This document shows, piece after piece, positions 40,368-46,258 of a stretch of 46,258 nt of DNA. The notes under the pieces were generated by a model. The model worked only from the letters and a program-made list of their open reading frames with translations. It ran no database searches and had not been told where the DNA came from. Position 1 is the first letter of the stretch. Each line of letters starts with the position of its first letter. The position numbers and the translations under genes are program-made. Origin of the DNA: a virus; the IMG/VR virus record IMGVR_UViG_3300028610_000318, positions 1 through 46,258 of that record. One strand, written 5' to 3'.

Positions 40368-40823
40368 TCAACATGGTATTGCCTCTTGTTTAGGATCGGG
40401 CATTGCTTCTCTCCAACATGGTATGAAGTCCAGCTTATCCTTTGCCCAGTACAGTAAGCGATAGACAACCTCGGCATAGGCTTGTGTATGTTGCCATTCA
40501 GTCCTTGGCAGGGACGATTGCAACTGTTGGTTAGTCAAGCAATGGAGTATGCCCGTTGCTGATTGTGTAGGCTTGACTACCCCGACAGGTAATGAGCTGA
40601 TCCTGTCAAGCCAGTCGGCCGGGGCTTCGGGATTGATATGGAAGTTGTCTGTTGCTGCTATGGCTCGGTGCAAAGCCGTCACGCTCTCCATTGTGCTTGC
40701 GTCACGCTCGGTATTCGTCACGCTTTCGGCCGTCACGGCGTCACGTTTCGTCACGTTTTGCGCGTCACGCTCTCTCTTACCGTCACGATACGCCTTTGCT
40801 CGCTCTGCTGCTGTCTTTGCCAT
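40368..40823 (-). CDS. Phage protein with RAYRDGKR start, carrying the heptamer array
   Basis: ATG at 40823 is chosen with AAGGGA five bases upstream. The N-terminus 'AKTAAERAKAYRDGKRERDA' matches small basic phage/plasmid proteins. Residues 17-50 are a repetitive Arg-Asp / Val-Thr region encoded by eight CGTGACG heptamers. The C-terminal half is Trp-containing and helical. It sits between small and large terminase genes. Confidence 0.65.
   Translation of the reverse strand: MAKTAAERAKAYRDGKRERDAQNVTKRDAVTAESVTNTERDASTMESVTALHRAIAATDNFHINPEAPADWLDRISSLPVGVVKPTQSATGILHCLTNQQLQSSLPRTEWQHTQAYAEVVYRLLYWAKDKLDFIPCWREAMPDPKQEAIPC
40677..40787. repeat. Array of eight CGTCACG heptamers (pac/cos-binding or origin candidate)
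   Basis: Exact CGTCACG copies begin at 40677, 40700, 40716, 40731, 40739, 40749, 40763 and 40781, all in the same orientation, with start-to-start spacings of 8-23 bp. They lie just downstream of the small terminase gene, inside the next gene. Clustered short repeats here suit a terminase recognition site or replication iterons. Confidence 0.7.
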
Positions 40824-40898
40824 TCTAATCCCTTTTAATTTAACCCCTGCCAATGTACCTAATTATCGTTTTAACGCTTAGAATCCAATCCTACGGCC

Positions 40899-41420
40899 TT
40901 ATTCAGCCAGTTTAAGCTTGATCTCGCTTGCATGTTCGCTTAATACGCTTAAATCAGCTTCTGATAGCTTGCTTATTTCTTCTCGATTATCGTTTATATT
41001 GTCAGTAAAACCGCCTTTTCTTCTTGCCATTGAATCTAAACACCCTTTTGCGTTTGTTCTATCGTTGACTTCCGTGCTTAAACAAGTGTCCAATAGTTTC
41101 CTATACTGTGCGTCTATGTACTCTAAATCCCATTTTTGCTGTTCAATCAGCCTTTGTTTAGCTTCTGCCAGCATGTTTTCGGCTCTTTGCCATATCTTTG
41201 TACAGAATGCATCAGCGTACTTTGGGGAATAGCCTGCATCCTTTAATGCTCTTGTCCAGCAATACCCTGGCGTTAAGTCTACATAAACCCCTGTTACATA
41301 CTTATCTACAGCTAATTGTAGTTTGTCTCGTGTTGATGCTTTCTTTGTTGTTGGCTTAACTACAGTAACCTCTACTCTGGTTTGTCTTTGTGATTGTCCT
41401 ATTCTAACCCCGATACACAT
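40899..41420 (-). CDS. Terminase small subunit-like protein
   Basis: A 173-residue protein. Residues 30-95 contain 'LAVDKYVTGV...TPGYCWTRALKDAGYSPKYADAF', a helix-turn-helix pattern found in small terminases (repeated YSPKYA-type element). The C-terminal helices are charged. Position upstream of the repeat array and TerL supports the call. It would recognise the packaging site and load TerL. The start has a poor ribosome-binding site and may be internal. Confidence 0.7.
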   Translation of the reverse strand: MCIGVRIGQSQRQTRVEVTVVKPTTKKASTRDKLQLAVDKYVTGVYVDLTPGYCWTRALKDAGYSPKYADAFCTKIWQRAENMLAEAKQRLIEQQKWDLEYIDAQYRKLLDTCLSTEVNDRTNAKGCLDSMARRKGGFTDNINDNREEISKLSEADLSVLSEHASEIKLKLAE

Positions 41421-41584
41421 TTATTTAACATATCTTTGGTTAATGGCCCTGAAAAGGCTTTTTCCTTTATTGTTACCTTGCTTATATCCTCTGCTAATTG
41501 CCTGATTTGTTTTCTCGTGCTCTTTTGGGGCCTTTTTGTTACTCTGTCCGCTTTTATTGGATATATTAGCCTGAGTCTACCGAT
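41399..41584 (-). CDS. Possible small basic protein with non-standard start
   Basis: The gap between two genes is open in one frame to TAG at 41399 and encodes a plausible basic protein (a 'KRPQKSTRKQIRQLAEDISKVT' type helix, given here in part). No ATG, GTG or TTG is present at a suitable place; ATA 41587 or ATC 41584 behind GGAG would have to serve. It may be expressed by coupling or be a decayed gene. Confidence 0.4.
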   Translation of the reverse strand: MGRLRLIYPIKADRVTKRPQKSTRKQIRQLAEDISKVTIKEKAFSGPLTKDMLNKCVSGLE

Positions 41585-41745
41585 TATACTATCTCCATAA
41601 ATTGCTTAACTGCGTCCATTAAGTGAATTGCTAAGTCTTTGAGGTTTTCATTCTCTGCCTTTGTCTTTATCAGCATTACATCTTTTTGTACGTCGCTGGT
41701 ATGTTTGATTATTGACTGTCTGAGGGCTTCTTGTTCTTTGTCCAT
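41584..41745 (-). CDS. Small helical protein (53 aa)
   Basis: ATG at 41745 shares a base with the upstream TAA. A single long amphipathic, charged helix with heptad-like pattern. No family recognised. Confidence 0.6.
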   Translation of the reverse strand: MDKEQEALRQSIIKHTSDVQKDVMLIKTKAENENLKDLAIHLMDAVKQFMEIV

Positions 41746-41906
41746 TATACCGGTATCATCCTTTCTGGTGTCCACCCTCGCACTTTTTGAAGTAAGGTTT
41801 TCTTTTTGATTGGTGGTGATGTTGCAATTGTATTGGCTCTGAACCTTGCCCACGGGTGATTATCCTGTTGCTGGCTTATTCTGTCTGACACTGTAATCGT
41901 AGCCAT
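41745..41906 (-). CDS. Small basic protein, first gene of the virion operon (53 aa)
   Basis: ATG at 41906 lies 48 bp downstream of a consensus promoter, with GGAG eleven bases upstream. A CGTATGCGCT site overlaps the region between them. The N-terminal 'ATITVSDRISQ' is followed by a basic, Pro-containing tail. It could be a small regulator; unknown. Confidence 0.5.
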   Translation of the reverse strand: MATITVSDRISQQQDNHPWARFRANTIATSPPIKKKTLLQKVRGWTPERMIPV

Positions 41907-41909
41907 AAT

Positions 41910-41919
41910 CGTATGCGCT
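41910..41919 (-). promoter_or_regulatory. Putative operator CGTATGCGCT (copy 2)
   Basis: It lies between the ribosome-binding site and start of the first virion-operon gene. Identical to copies at 19579 and 41974. Confidence 0.5.
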
Positions 41920-41959
41920 CCACAAAATAGTTTAAACACATAATCTTGATTTCCTGTGT

Positions 41960-41988
41960 ATTATAACCGATTGCGTATGCGCTGTCAA
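41960..41988 (-). promoter_or_regulatory. Consensus sigma70 promoter of the virion operon
   Basis: TTGACA (41983-41988), 17-bp spacer, TATAAT (41960-41965). The spacer contains a putative operator copy, so repressor binding would block polymerase. Confidence 0.85.
41974..41983 (-). promoter_or_regulatory. Putative operator CGTATGCGCT (copy 3)
   Basis: It lies in the spacer and touches the -35 box of the virion-operon promoter. With copy 2 downstream it could form a two-site operator 64 bp apart. Confidence 0.55.
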
Positions 41989-42018
41989 GCTTCTTGTCAT
42001 ATTTATTTTATTTTTCCC

Positions 42019-42046
42019 TTGCTTCTTGCTCTACGTACTATATACT
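42019..42046 (+). promoter_or_regulatory. Sigma70-type promoter for the plus-strand small-gene operon
   Basis: TTGCTT (42019-42024), 16-bp spacer, TATACT (42041-42046), divergent from the virion promoter and upstream of the gene at 42087. Confidence 0.6.
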
Positions 42047-42086
42047 ATGTAGTGATAAGGTTAATGTTATTTTGAGAGGATAAGAA

Positions 42087-42395
42087 ATGAACTTTATGGA
42101 ACTATCACACAAGATTGCAGAATTGTATCAATTGGCAGGACTCACACTGGATAGACTTGACTGCGATATTACGCTGTCGAAAATGTCCGACTCTCAGGTT
42201 GCAGATATGTCGGCAATGATACATTATTTTGAGAACCACGGCCCTATCTGGCAACAAGAAGCCGGATATATTGTCTGTCAACTTCAACATGATCTGCAAG
42301 GCTTAAAGGCTTGTTTTCTTGAATTACCAGAAGGAGAGGGCTTTTCGCCCCGCTCTACAGGATACGCTGAACACCTCAAGAAACGTACTGCCTAA
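42087..42395 (+). CDS. Hypothetical protein (102 aa)
   Basis: GAGAGGATAAGAA precedes ATG. A helical, soluble protein with 'LSHKIAELYQLAGLTLDRLD' at the N-terminus. First gene of the plus-strand operon, so probably early. No family recognised. Confidence 0.75.
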   Translation: MNFMELSHKIAELYQLAGLTLDRLDCDITLSKMSDSQVADMSAMIHYFENHGPIWQQEAGYIVCQLQHDLQGLKACFLELPEGEGFSPRSTGYAEHLKKRTA

Positions 42396-42460
42396 ACCTT
42401 TAACCGGCTCTTGTGCGCAAGGGCTGCTTAAATGTTTTATTAACTTTATGAGGTGGAATT

Positions 42461-42781
42461 ATGAATCAGTTAATCAAGCAATACATACATTTTAAAGGCA
42501 AGTCTCGCAATGCTCTTGTTTTCATGCGCGTCGGTGATTTTTTTGAAACTTTCAATAATGACGCCGTTATTGCCAGTGAGGTTTGCGGTTTAACTATTAC
42601 GCACCGAGATAACATCCAAATAGCCGGTATTCCCTACCACTCAATCGATGGATATCTTAAAAAGCTTATTCAGGCAGGCTATCGCGTAGCTTTGTGTGAA
42701 CAGATTGAAAAGCCCACTGATAAAGTGATTAAGCGTGATATTGTAAGGATTACAGAACAATCGATAACACCTGTTATTTAA
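42461..42781 (+). CDS. Stand-alone MutS domain I (mismatch-recognition domain) protein
   Basis: A 106-residue protein matching only the N-terminal mismatch-reading domain of MutS. It has 'VFMRVGDFFETFNNDA' (family 'GDFYELF' motif, with the Phe-x-Glu at F27/E29 kept), 'CGLTITHRD', 'IAGIPYHSIDGYLKKLIQAGYRVALCEQ' and 'KRDIVRIT'. The connector, clamp, ATPase and dimerisation domains of MutS (about 850 aa) are absent. It may bind mismatches or lesions without ATP control, or interfere with host mismatch repair. Strong AGGTGG site before ATG. Confidence 0.9.
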   Translation: MNQLIKQYIHFKGKSRNALVFMRVGDFFETFNNDAVIASEVCGLTITHRDNIQIAGIPYHSIDGYLKKLIQAGYRVALCEQIEKPTDKVIKRDIVRITEQSITPVI

Positions 42782-42842
42782 AAGAACAGCCTAATTATAA
42801 CGTATAATGGGCATAAGTCAAGTTTTATTTAAGGGATGAGAC

Positions 42843-43139
42843 ATGAAAAAGTACACAGCAATCGTCATTAAATGGTTTGATAAAGTCAATGGAAACACTT
42901 ATCATTCCGTCCGTGTTATTCGCCACCGCGATAACAAAATCCTTTCCTGCCCATTTACCTATGGATATGATGAACAATACCGCCAAACCGCATTAGCCGC
43001 TATGATTAAAGCTCGCTGGATACGGGGCTATACTCGGGATAATGTCTATGGTAAATTCGAGCGAGAGCGCAACTATCCTATAATCTGGACGGTTTCCGAT
43101 GGCTTGAAACGTGAATGTGTTGCTAATGGGGAGGTGTAA
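42843..43139 (+). CDS. Hypothetical protein (98 aa)
   Basis: GGGATGAGAC precedes ATG. A beta-rich N-terminus with 'GNTYHSVRVIRHRDNKIL', then a helix and aromatic segments. Similar small proteins occur in phages; function unknown. Confidence 0.75.
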   Translation: MKKYTAIVIKWFDKVNGNTYHSVRVIRHRDNKILSCPFTYGYDEQYRQTALAAMIKARWIRGYTRDNVYGKFERERNYPIIWTVSDGLKRECVANGEV

Positions 43140-43141
43140 TT

Positions 43142-43444
43142 ATGACTATTCAAGAATTTGCAGAACTGGTACATAATGATACAGTCGAAAGATTCGAAAA
43201 GGATTATGAAAACTACCCGCCAAACATGCTCGAAAAAGCTACTACTGTTCATATCAGGCCGGGTAAGAAGTACACAAAGGTTGATCTTGACACAAGCGGA
43301 AAGTTTATGGTAGTCAATGACACGGGCGAAATATTCGGTATAAAAGCCTATGGCGTTATACATCGCGGCCATTACTTCGGTACGCTTGAAACTACCTCAG
43401 ATTGGTTCTGGGGTGATTACCAGCCGTCAAGGAAACCTAACTAG
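43142..43444 (+). CDS. Hypothetical protein (100 aa)
   Basis: Starts three bases after the previous stop with GGGGAGG upstream. N-terminal helix, central beta strands ('GKFMVVNDTGEIFGIKAYG') and a Trp-rich C-terminus. No family recognised. Confidence 0.75.
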   Translation: MTIQEFAELVHNDTVERFEKDYENYPPNMLEKATTVHIRPGKKYTKVDLDTSGKFMVVNDTGEIFGIKAYGVIHRGHYFGTLETTSDWFWGDYQPSRKPN

Positions 43445-43502
43445 CTTATCCCTCATCCCGTCCGCTTCCTCTATAGGGGCGGGAATTATTGGAGAAATTG
43501 AC

Positions 43503-43673
43503 ATGAAAGCTATCGATTATTATTGTGAAATGTATCTTGATGGTGTCGATTCTACCACTATCGGCCAAACCGTATCTGCCTTATTTGGTATTGACGGGCA
43601 GGAATTATCTAATGTTGCCGATGCAGGCGTAAAGAAAGCGAAGGCATATTATGCGGGTATTAGTGGCGTGTGA
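43503..43673 (+). CDS. Small hypothetical protein (56 aa)
   Basis: ATG at 43503 with GGAG seven bases upstream. An acidic N-terminal helix followed by a basic C-terminal helix. Its 3' end overlaps the methyltransferase-like gene by 23 bp. Confidence 0.65.
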   Translation: MKAIDYYCEMYLDGVDSTTIGQTVSALFGIDGQELSNVADAGVKKAKAYYAGISGV

Positions 43674-44274
43674 GTTCTCAGGTATCGTCCGTGACGCTTT
43701 TATTGCTCGCGGGCATGATGCTGTATCGTGTGATTTGTTGCCTACGGAGCGGGAAGGGCCTCATATTCAGGGCGATGTACTAAAAATTCTGGCCGATGGA
43801 TGGGATTTAATGATTGCACACCCACCCTGTACTCATTTGGCTGTATCGGGTGCGAGGTGGTGGAAGGAAAAACAGGCAGATGGTAGACAGGCAGCTGCGA
43901 TAGACTTTTTTATTAACCTTATGAAAGCTCCTATCGATAAAATTGCTGTCGAAAATCCAGTCGGTATTCTTTCTTCTGTCTATCGAGGCCCGGATCAATA
44001 TATTCAGCCTTTCTGGTTTGGGGATTCTGTCCAAAAGAAAACAGGCTTATGGCTTATAGGCTTACCACCCCTCAAGCCGACAAATATTGTTGATAGAGGC
44101 ATGGTTTACGTTGATCCAAGAGGCAATAAACATGGCGGAGTGCATACTACTCTCGCCAAAAGAGCGTATTCCCCGCTTATGTTGCTTCCCCGCAGCGAAG
44201 AACGCTGGAAAATCCGTAGCCGTACCTTTCCTGGAATTGCAGAAGCAATGTCTATCCAATGGGTAAACCTATGA
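43651..44274 (+). CDS. Cytosine-C5 methyltransferase-like protein
   Basis: A 207-residue protein. 'VLVACEFSGIVRDAFIARGHDAVSCD' is the AdoMet-binding FxGxG-type start. 'HPPCTHLAVSGARWW' (residues 54-68) is the Pro-Cys nucleophile loop, and 'ENPVG' near 98 is the ENV-type motif. It is shorter than full C5 methyltransferases and lacks a clear target-recognition domain. Such forms are frequent in phages. It may modify phage DNA bases. Starts inside the previous gene. Confidence 0.75.
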   Translation: MRVLVACEFSGIVRDAFIARGHDAVSCDLLPTEREGPHIQGDVLKILADGWDLMIAHPPCTHLAVSGARWWKEKQADGRQAAAIDFFINLMKAPIDKIAVENPVGILSSVYRGPDQYIQPFWFGDSVQKKTGLWLIGLPPLKPTNIVDRGMVYVDPRGNKHGGVHTTLAKRAYSPLMLLPRSEERWKIRSRTFPGIAEAMSIQWVNL

Positions 44275-44354
44275 AACTACTAATCAAATTCGGATTAAGC
44301 CTGCTCTGCGTATTGGCAGGTATGTTAATTTGTTTTTGGAGCTTAAAATGCTAA
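44271..44354 (+). CDS. Single-TM micropeptide (27 aa)
   Basis: ATGA overlap with the methyltransferase-like stop; one hydrophobic helix (residues 6-24). Its stop overlaps the next membrane-protein start. Coupled small membrane peptides; role unknown. Confidence 0.5.
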   Translation: MKLLIKFGLSLLCVLAGMLICFWSLKC

Positions 44355-44515
44355 AAATGCTCGCCATTGTGCTTATTGTTTTATTTGGCTTGTTTTTGCA
44401 GGTTGATCTTTTACTTTCACGGCCCGATCTAACCAAAATAGCCCGGATTATCTGGCTTATCCTTTGGAATTCGTGCTTAGCATTAATAATCTTTGGACTT
44501 ATTTTAGGAGTATGA
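44348..44515 (+). CDS. Two-TM small membrane protein (55 aa)
   Basis: Two hydrophobic helices (residues 4-22 and 33-53) with a short charged turn. ATG at 44348 overlaps the previous stop. Could be a host-membrane-targeting early protein; unknown. Confidence 0.6.
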   Translation: MLKMLAIVLIVLFGLFLQVDLLLSRPDLTKIARIIWLILWNSCLALIIFGLILGV

Positions 44516-44517
44516 TT

Positions 44518-44793
44518 ATGAGTAAACACACAAAAAACCTCAAGCTACCTTTTCATGCACAGGCTGGTGGCTTTATTGCCAACAACGAAGGTGATATTAT
44601 CGTCTATCCTCGTGGCGGGAATCATATAGAGCGTGCCGAGCTCATCGTCAAAGCCTGCAACTGTCACGCTGATTTACTGGAAGCGTGCAAGAGAACCAAA
44701 CATTTCCTCGAAGTTTGCCATCGGCCATCTATCGGGCGAAACGCTAAGATTAAAATGCTCGAAGCCGCTATCAAGAAAAGTGAAAGCAGGTGA
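44518..44793 (+). CDS. Conserved small phage protein (91 aa)
   Basis: ATG at 44518 with GGAG seven bases upstream. 'AELIVKACNCHADLLEACKRTKHFLE' matches a small helical family widespread in phages (IVxAxNxHxxLLEACK pattern). Function unknown. Confidence 0.75.
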   Translation: MSKHTKNLKLPFHAQAGGFIANNEGDIIVYPRGGNHIERAELIVKACNCHADLLEACKRTKHFLEVCHRPSIGRNAKIKMLEAAIKKSESR

Positions 44794-45069
44794 ATGATGC
44801 CAGTATTCAAAAACCGAGAAAACAAGAAAGATGCTATCTGGTTAAGCGAAGATCGTCATTCAGACGAAGCTATCGAAATCAAAGAACCGGAGGATTTGCG
44901 CCCTATGCTTGAGGTATGGCGACAAGTCAATATTGATCCTTGGTTCATTGACGAGGGAGTAAAAACCCTTGACAGTTTTCTCCGTGCTTTTTTAAAGAAA
45001 CCCAAAGTTTATTACGTCTGGATTTTCAATTCTGCTTTTAAGGAACCTGCCAATGCTAAGACTACTTAG
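44794..45069 (+). CDS. Hypothetical protein (91 aa)
   Basis: Starts directly after the previous stop. An acidic N-terminal part and a C-terminal Tyr/Trp-rich strand. No family recognised. Confidence 0.65.
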   Translation: MMPVFKNRENKKDAIWLSEDRHSDEAIEIKEPEDLRPMLEVWRQVNIDPWFIDEGVKTLDSFLRAFLKKPKVYYVWIFNSAFKEPANAKTT

Positions 45070-45133
45070 AATAATATGGGCCTGTGTCAAGGCTACTACT
45101 ATAAATGGTTATACTAAACAGTTTGGAGAATGA
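45053..45133 (+). CDS. Micropeptide (26 aa)
   Basis: A 26-codon basic, hydrophobic frame that overlaps the preceding gene by 17 bp and ends inside the ribosome-binding region of the next gene. Evidence is limited to tight packing. Confidence 0.35.
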   Translation: MLRLLRIIWACVKATTINGYTKQFGE

Positions 45134-45135
45134 AT

Positions 45136-45408
45136 ATGACTAAACAAAAAGAACATCTTATGAGAGCGTTTATAGCCGCAACTGCTAATACTCATGCTTC
45201 GCTTCCTCTTGGAGATTCTCGCAATACCGATGTCTTCGCAGGATTTGTGCTTGCTTCTTTACCAGACAATCATTCCCTGCTTTCTGTCCCGCCCACCAAA
45301 GGTATTGTAAACTGTTTTATGAAACTCTTGCTTGCTGAAGCGATGTCAACTTTGACAGATACGTTAGAAGACATAACCAAAGAAATAGAGGAACACCATG
45401 AAGATTGA
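45136..45408 (+). CDS. Hypothetical protein (90 aa)
   Basis: ATG at 45136 lies seven bases after GGAG; an upstream in-frame ATG at 45130 is too close. Helical, with an acidic C-terminus (DITKEIEEHHED). No family recognised. Confidence 0.65.
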   Translation: MTKQKEHLMRAFIAATANTHASLPLGDSRNTDVFAGFVLASLPDNHSLLSVPPTKGIVNCFMKLLLAEAMSTLTDTLEDITKEIEEHHED

Positions 45409-45580
45409 AGTTAAATACATCAATAAATACGGTACAAATTATATCTATCCAGTATGTGATAGAGCGAAATTGTTCCTGACTCTTATTTCACGGGCTAGAA
45501 CTAGGCCCCTGAAAACCTTTTCCGAGTTCGATATCAGGAATATTAAAGCGCTGGGGTATGAAGTAGAATTTGTCTTGTAA
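45398..45580 (+). CDS. Small hypothetical protein (60 aa)
   Basis: Starts within the previous gene and ends three bases before a terminator. A basic alpha/beta protein. Last gene of the plus-strand operon. Confidence 0.6.
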   Translation: MKIEVKYINKYGTNYIYPVCDRAKLFLTLISRARTRPLKTFSEFDIRNIKALGYEVEFVL

Positions 45581-45582
45581 GA

Positions 45583-45626
45583 TAGGGCGCAAACCATTTA
45601 TAGTTTTATCTGTCGTTTGCGCCCTA
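45583..45626. terminator. Bidirectional 12-bp stem between convergent operons
   Basis: TAGGGCGCAAAC (45583-45594) is perfectly complementary to GTTTGCGCCCTA (45615-45626), with a 20-nt AT-rich loop. It separates the convergent operons, and the minus-strand gene's stop codon lies inside the stem. T-tracts are weak. Confidence 0.75.
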
Positions 45627-45884
45627 ATACCTGTTTGCTTCATTGTATCTTCTTCGCTTATCGAGCCTGTCTGCTTCGGCTTCGTCATCTTCCGGCAATG
45701 GTTGGGCGTCGTCCGTGTCAGTGATATACAATCGTAAGAATGTAAATCTGCTTTTTATGTCTACTGCACCAACTTGGAACAGTTTTAGTGCTGCCCGTCG
45801 CTCCGGCTCAGTGTCAAGAGACGCATTGGATATCGGCGCAACCAATAAGATCAAAAACAATACTATGGTAATTACTTTCTTCAT
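45624..45884 (-). CDS. Small signal-peptide protein, last gene of the exported block
   Basis: An 86-residue protein starting with two lysines and a hydrophobic core to residue 19, then 'ISNA-SL', a signal peptidase site. The mature part is helical and acidic, ending in 'DRLDKRRRYNEANRY'. Its ATG shares a base with the upstream stop. Unknown function. Confidence 0.75.
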   Translation of the reverse strand: MKKVITIVLFLILLVAPISNASLDTEPERRAALKLFQVGAVDIKSRFTFLRLYITDTDDAQPLPEDDEAEADRLDKRRRYNEANRY

Positions 45885-46258
45885 TACGGCACTGTTCCTA
45901 CTTGAGCTTTCGTTGTTGTTCCCGCAGCATTACCAATCACCCTGTCATATATAGGCGTATCAGTGTGGTTGAATACTGTATCAAGTATGGCAGTCTGTTC
46001 ATGTTTAGCAAAGAACATCTCATAATACAAATATATCGAGGCTTGCAGTGCCGTTGGGCTTGATGGTGGCTGCCCTGCCGTTAAAGTACCCAGATTCTTA
46101 GCCCATATCTCATCTACAGCGGCAGAGTTCATGGTTAAAACCTCACCGACTGAGCCTGTTACGTTACCGGATACAGTCGCTACGCTTGCAACTTCATCGG
46201 CGCCAAAAAGGAAATAAGCTGCTGCCGCAAGCGTTCTCGTTTCTATATAATCCGTATA
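45884..46258 (-). CDS. Signal-peptide fibre-like protein (3' part; continues from base 1)
   Basis: The C-terminal 76 residues unique to this end (45884-46114), plus 48 codons repeated at 1-144. Read with 873-1 it gives a 367-residue protein. The C-terminus contains 'YLYYEMFFAKHEQTA' and 'IYDRVIGN', seen at the end of phage fibre-like proteins. Confidence 0.85.
   Translation of the reverse strand, partial: YTDYIETRTLAAAAYFLFGADEVASVATVSGNVTGSVGEVLTMNSAAVDEIWAKNLGTLTAGQPPSSPTALQASIYLYYEMFFAKHEQTAILDTVFNHTDTPIYDRVIGNAAGTTTKAQVGTVP
46115..46258. repeat. Terminal direct repeat, right copy
   Basis: 144 bases identical to 1-144; evidence of contig circularity. Confidence 0.97.

Noticed and set aside
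40677-40787. CRISPR array
   Set aside because: The repeats are seven bases with irregular 1-16 bp gaps and lie inside a gene; there are no cas genes.

Overview
The window is an essentially complete tailed-phage genome, probably assembled from a metagenome. Its last 144 bases repeat its first 144, and one reading frame runs unbroken across the join, so the unique length is 46,114 bp and the contig closes into a circle. The virion genes have the classic podovirus (T7-like) order: terminase, portal, scaffold, capsid, tail tube A, tail nozzle B, then three or four internal virion (ejection) proteins. There is no phage RNA polymerase, no recognisable DNA polymerase, primase or helicase, and no integrase. 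I see no convincing endolysin. The host is not identifiable. Many Sec signal peptides and E. coli-like sigma70 promoters suggest a Gram-negative-type host, but this is inference.

Layout. (1) About 41.9 kb down to 21.0 kb, minus strand: small genes, small terminase, a heptamer repeat array, TerL, portal, scaffold, major capsid, tail tube, a nozzle protein split into two genes, ejection proteins and a membrane protein. (2) About 19.4 kb down to 4.1 kb, minus strand: a long run of small, overlapping accessory genes. These include an HTH-sigma region 4 regulator, an SSB-like protein, tandem HNH, ASCH, PD-(D/E)XK nuclease, DUF1937, YopX, a Lar-like zinc ribbon and many Cys-rich microproteins. (3) 4.05 kb down through position 1 and on to 45.6 kb, minus strand: five tightly packed genes, all starting with a Sec-type signal peptide, several of them fibre-like or beta-helical. 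(4) Two plus-strand units: 19.7-20.9 kb (Dam-type methyltransferase plus PD-(D/E)XK-like protein) and 42.1-45.6 kb (small genes, a stand-alone MutS domain I, a cytosine-methyltransferase-like protein). Strand changes are marked by divergent promoter regions (19.4-19.7 kb and 41.9-42.1 kb) and bidirectional terminators (20.87 kb and 45.6 kb).

The most novel feature is a family of structured RNA elements in the non-coding gaps of unit 2 and its divergent partner. At seven places a segment near the RNA 5' end (A) is perfectly complementary to a segment lying inside the loop of a second helix (B), giving the order A-B-A'-B' (an H-type pseudoknot topology). Five copies lie directly behind a sigma70-type promoter with ATG at the predicted +1, and in several the B helix is a terminator hairpin placed just before a Shine-Dalgarno sequence. 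One copy surrounds a tRNA-like gene. A 156-nt tRNA-Leu-like RNA and an 82-nt long-stem RNA sit in another gap. Together they look like a phage-wide RNA-based attenuation or large-ncRNA system.
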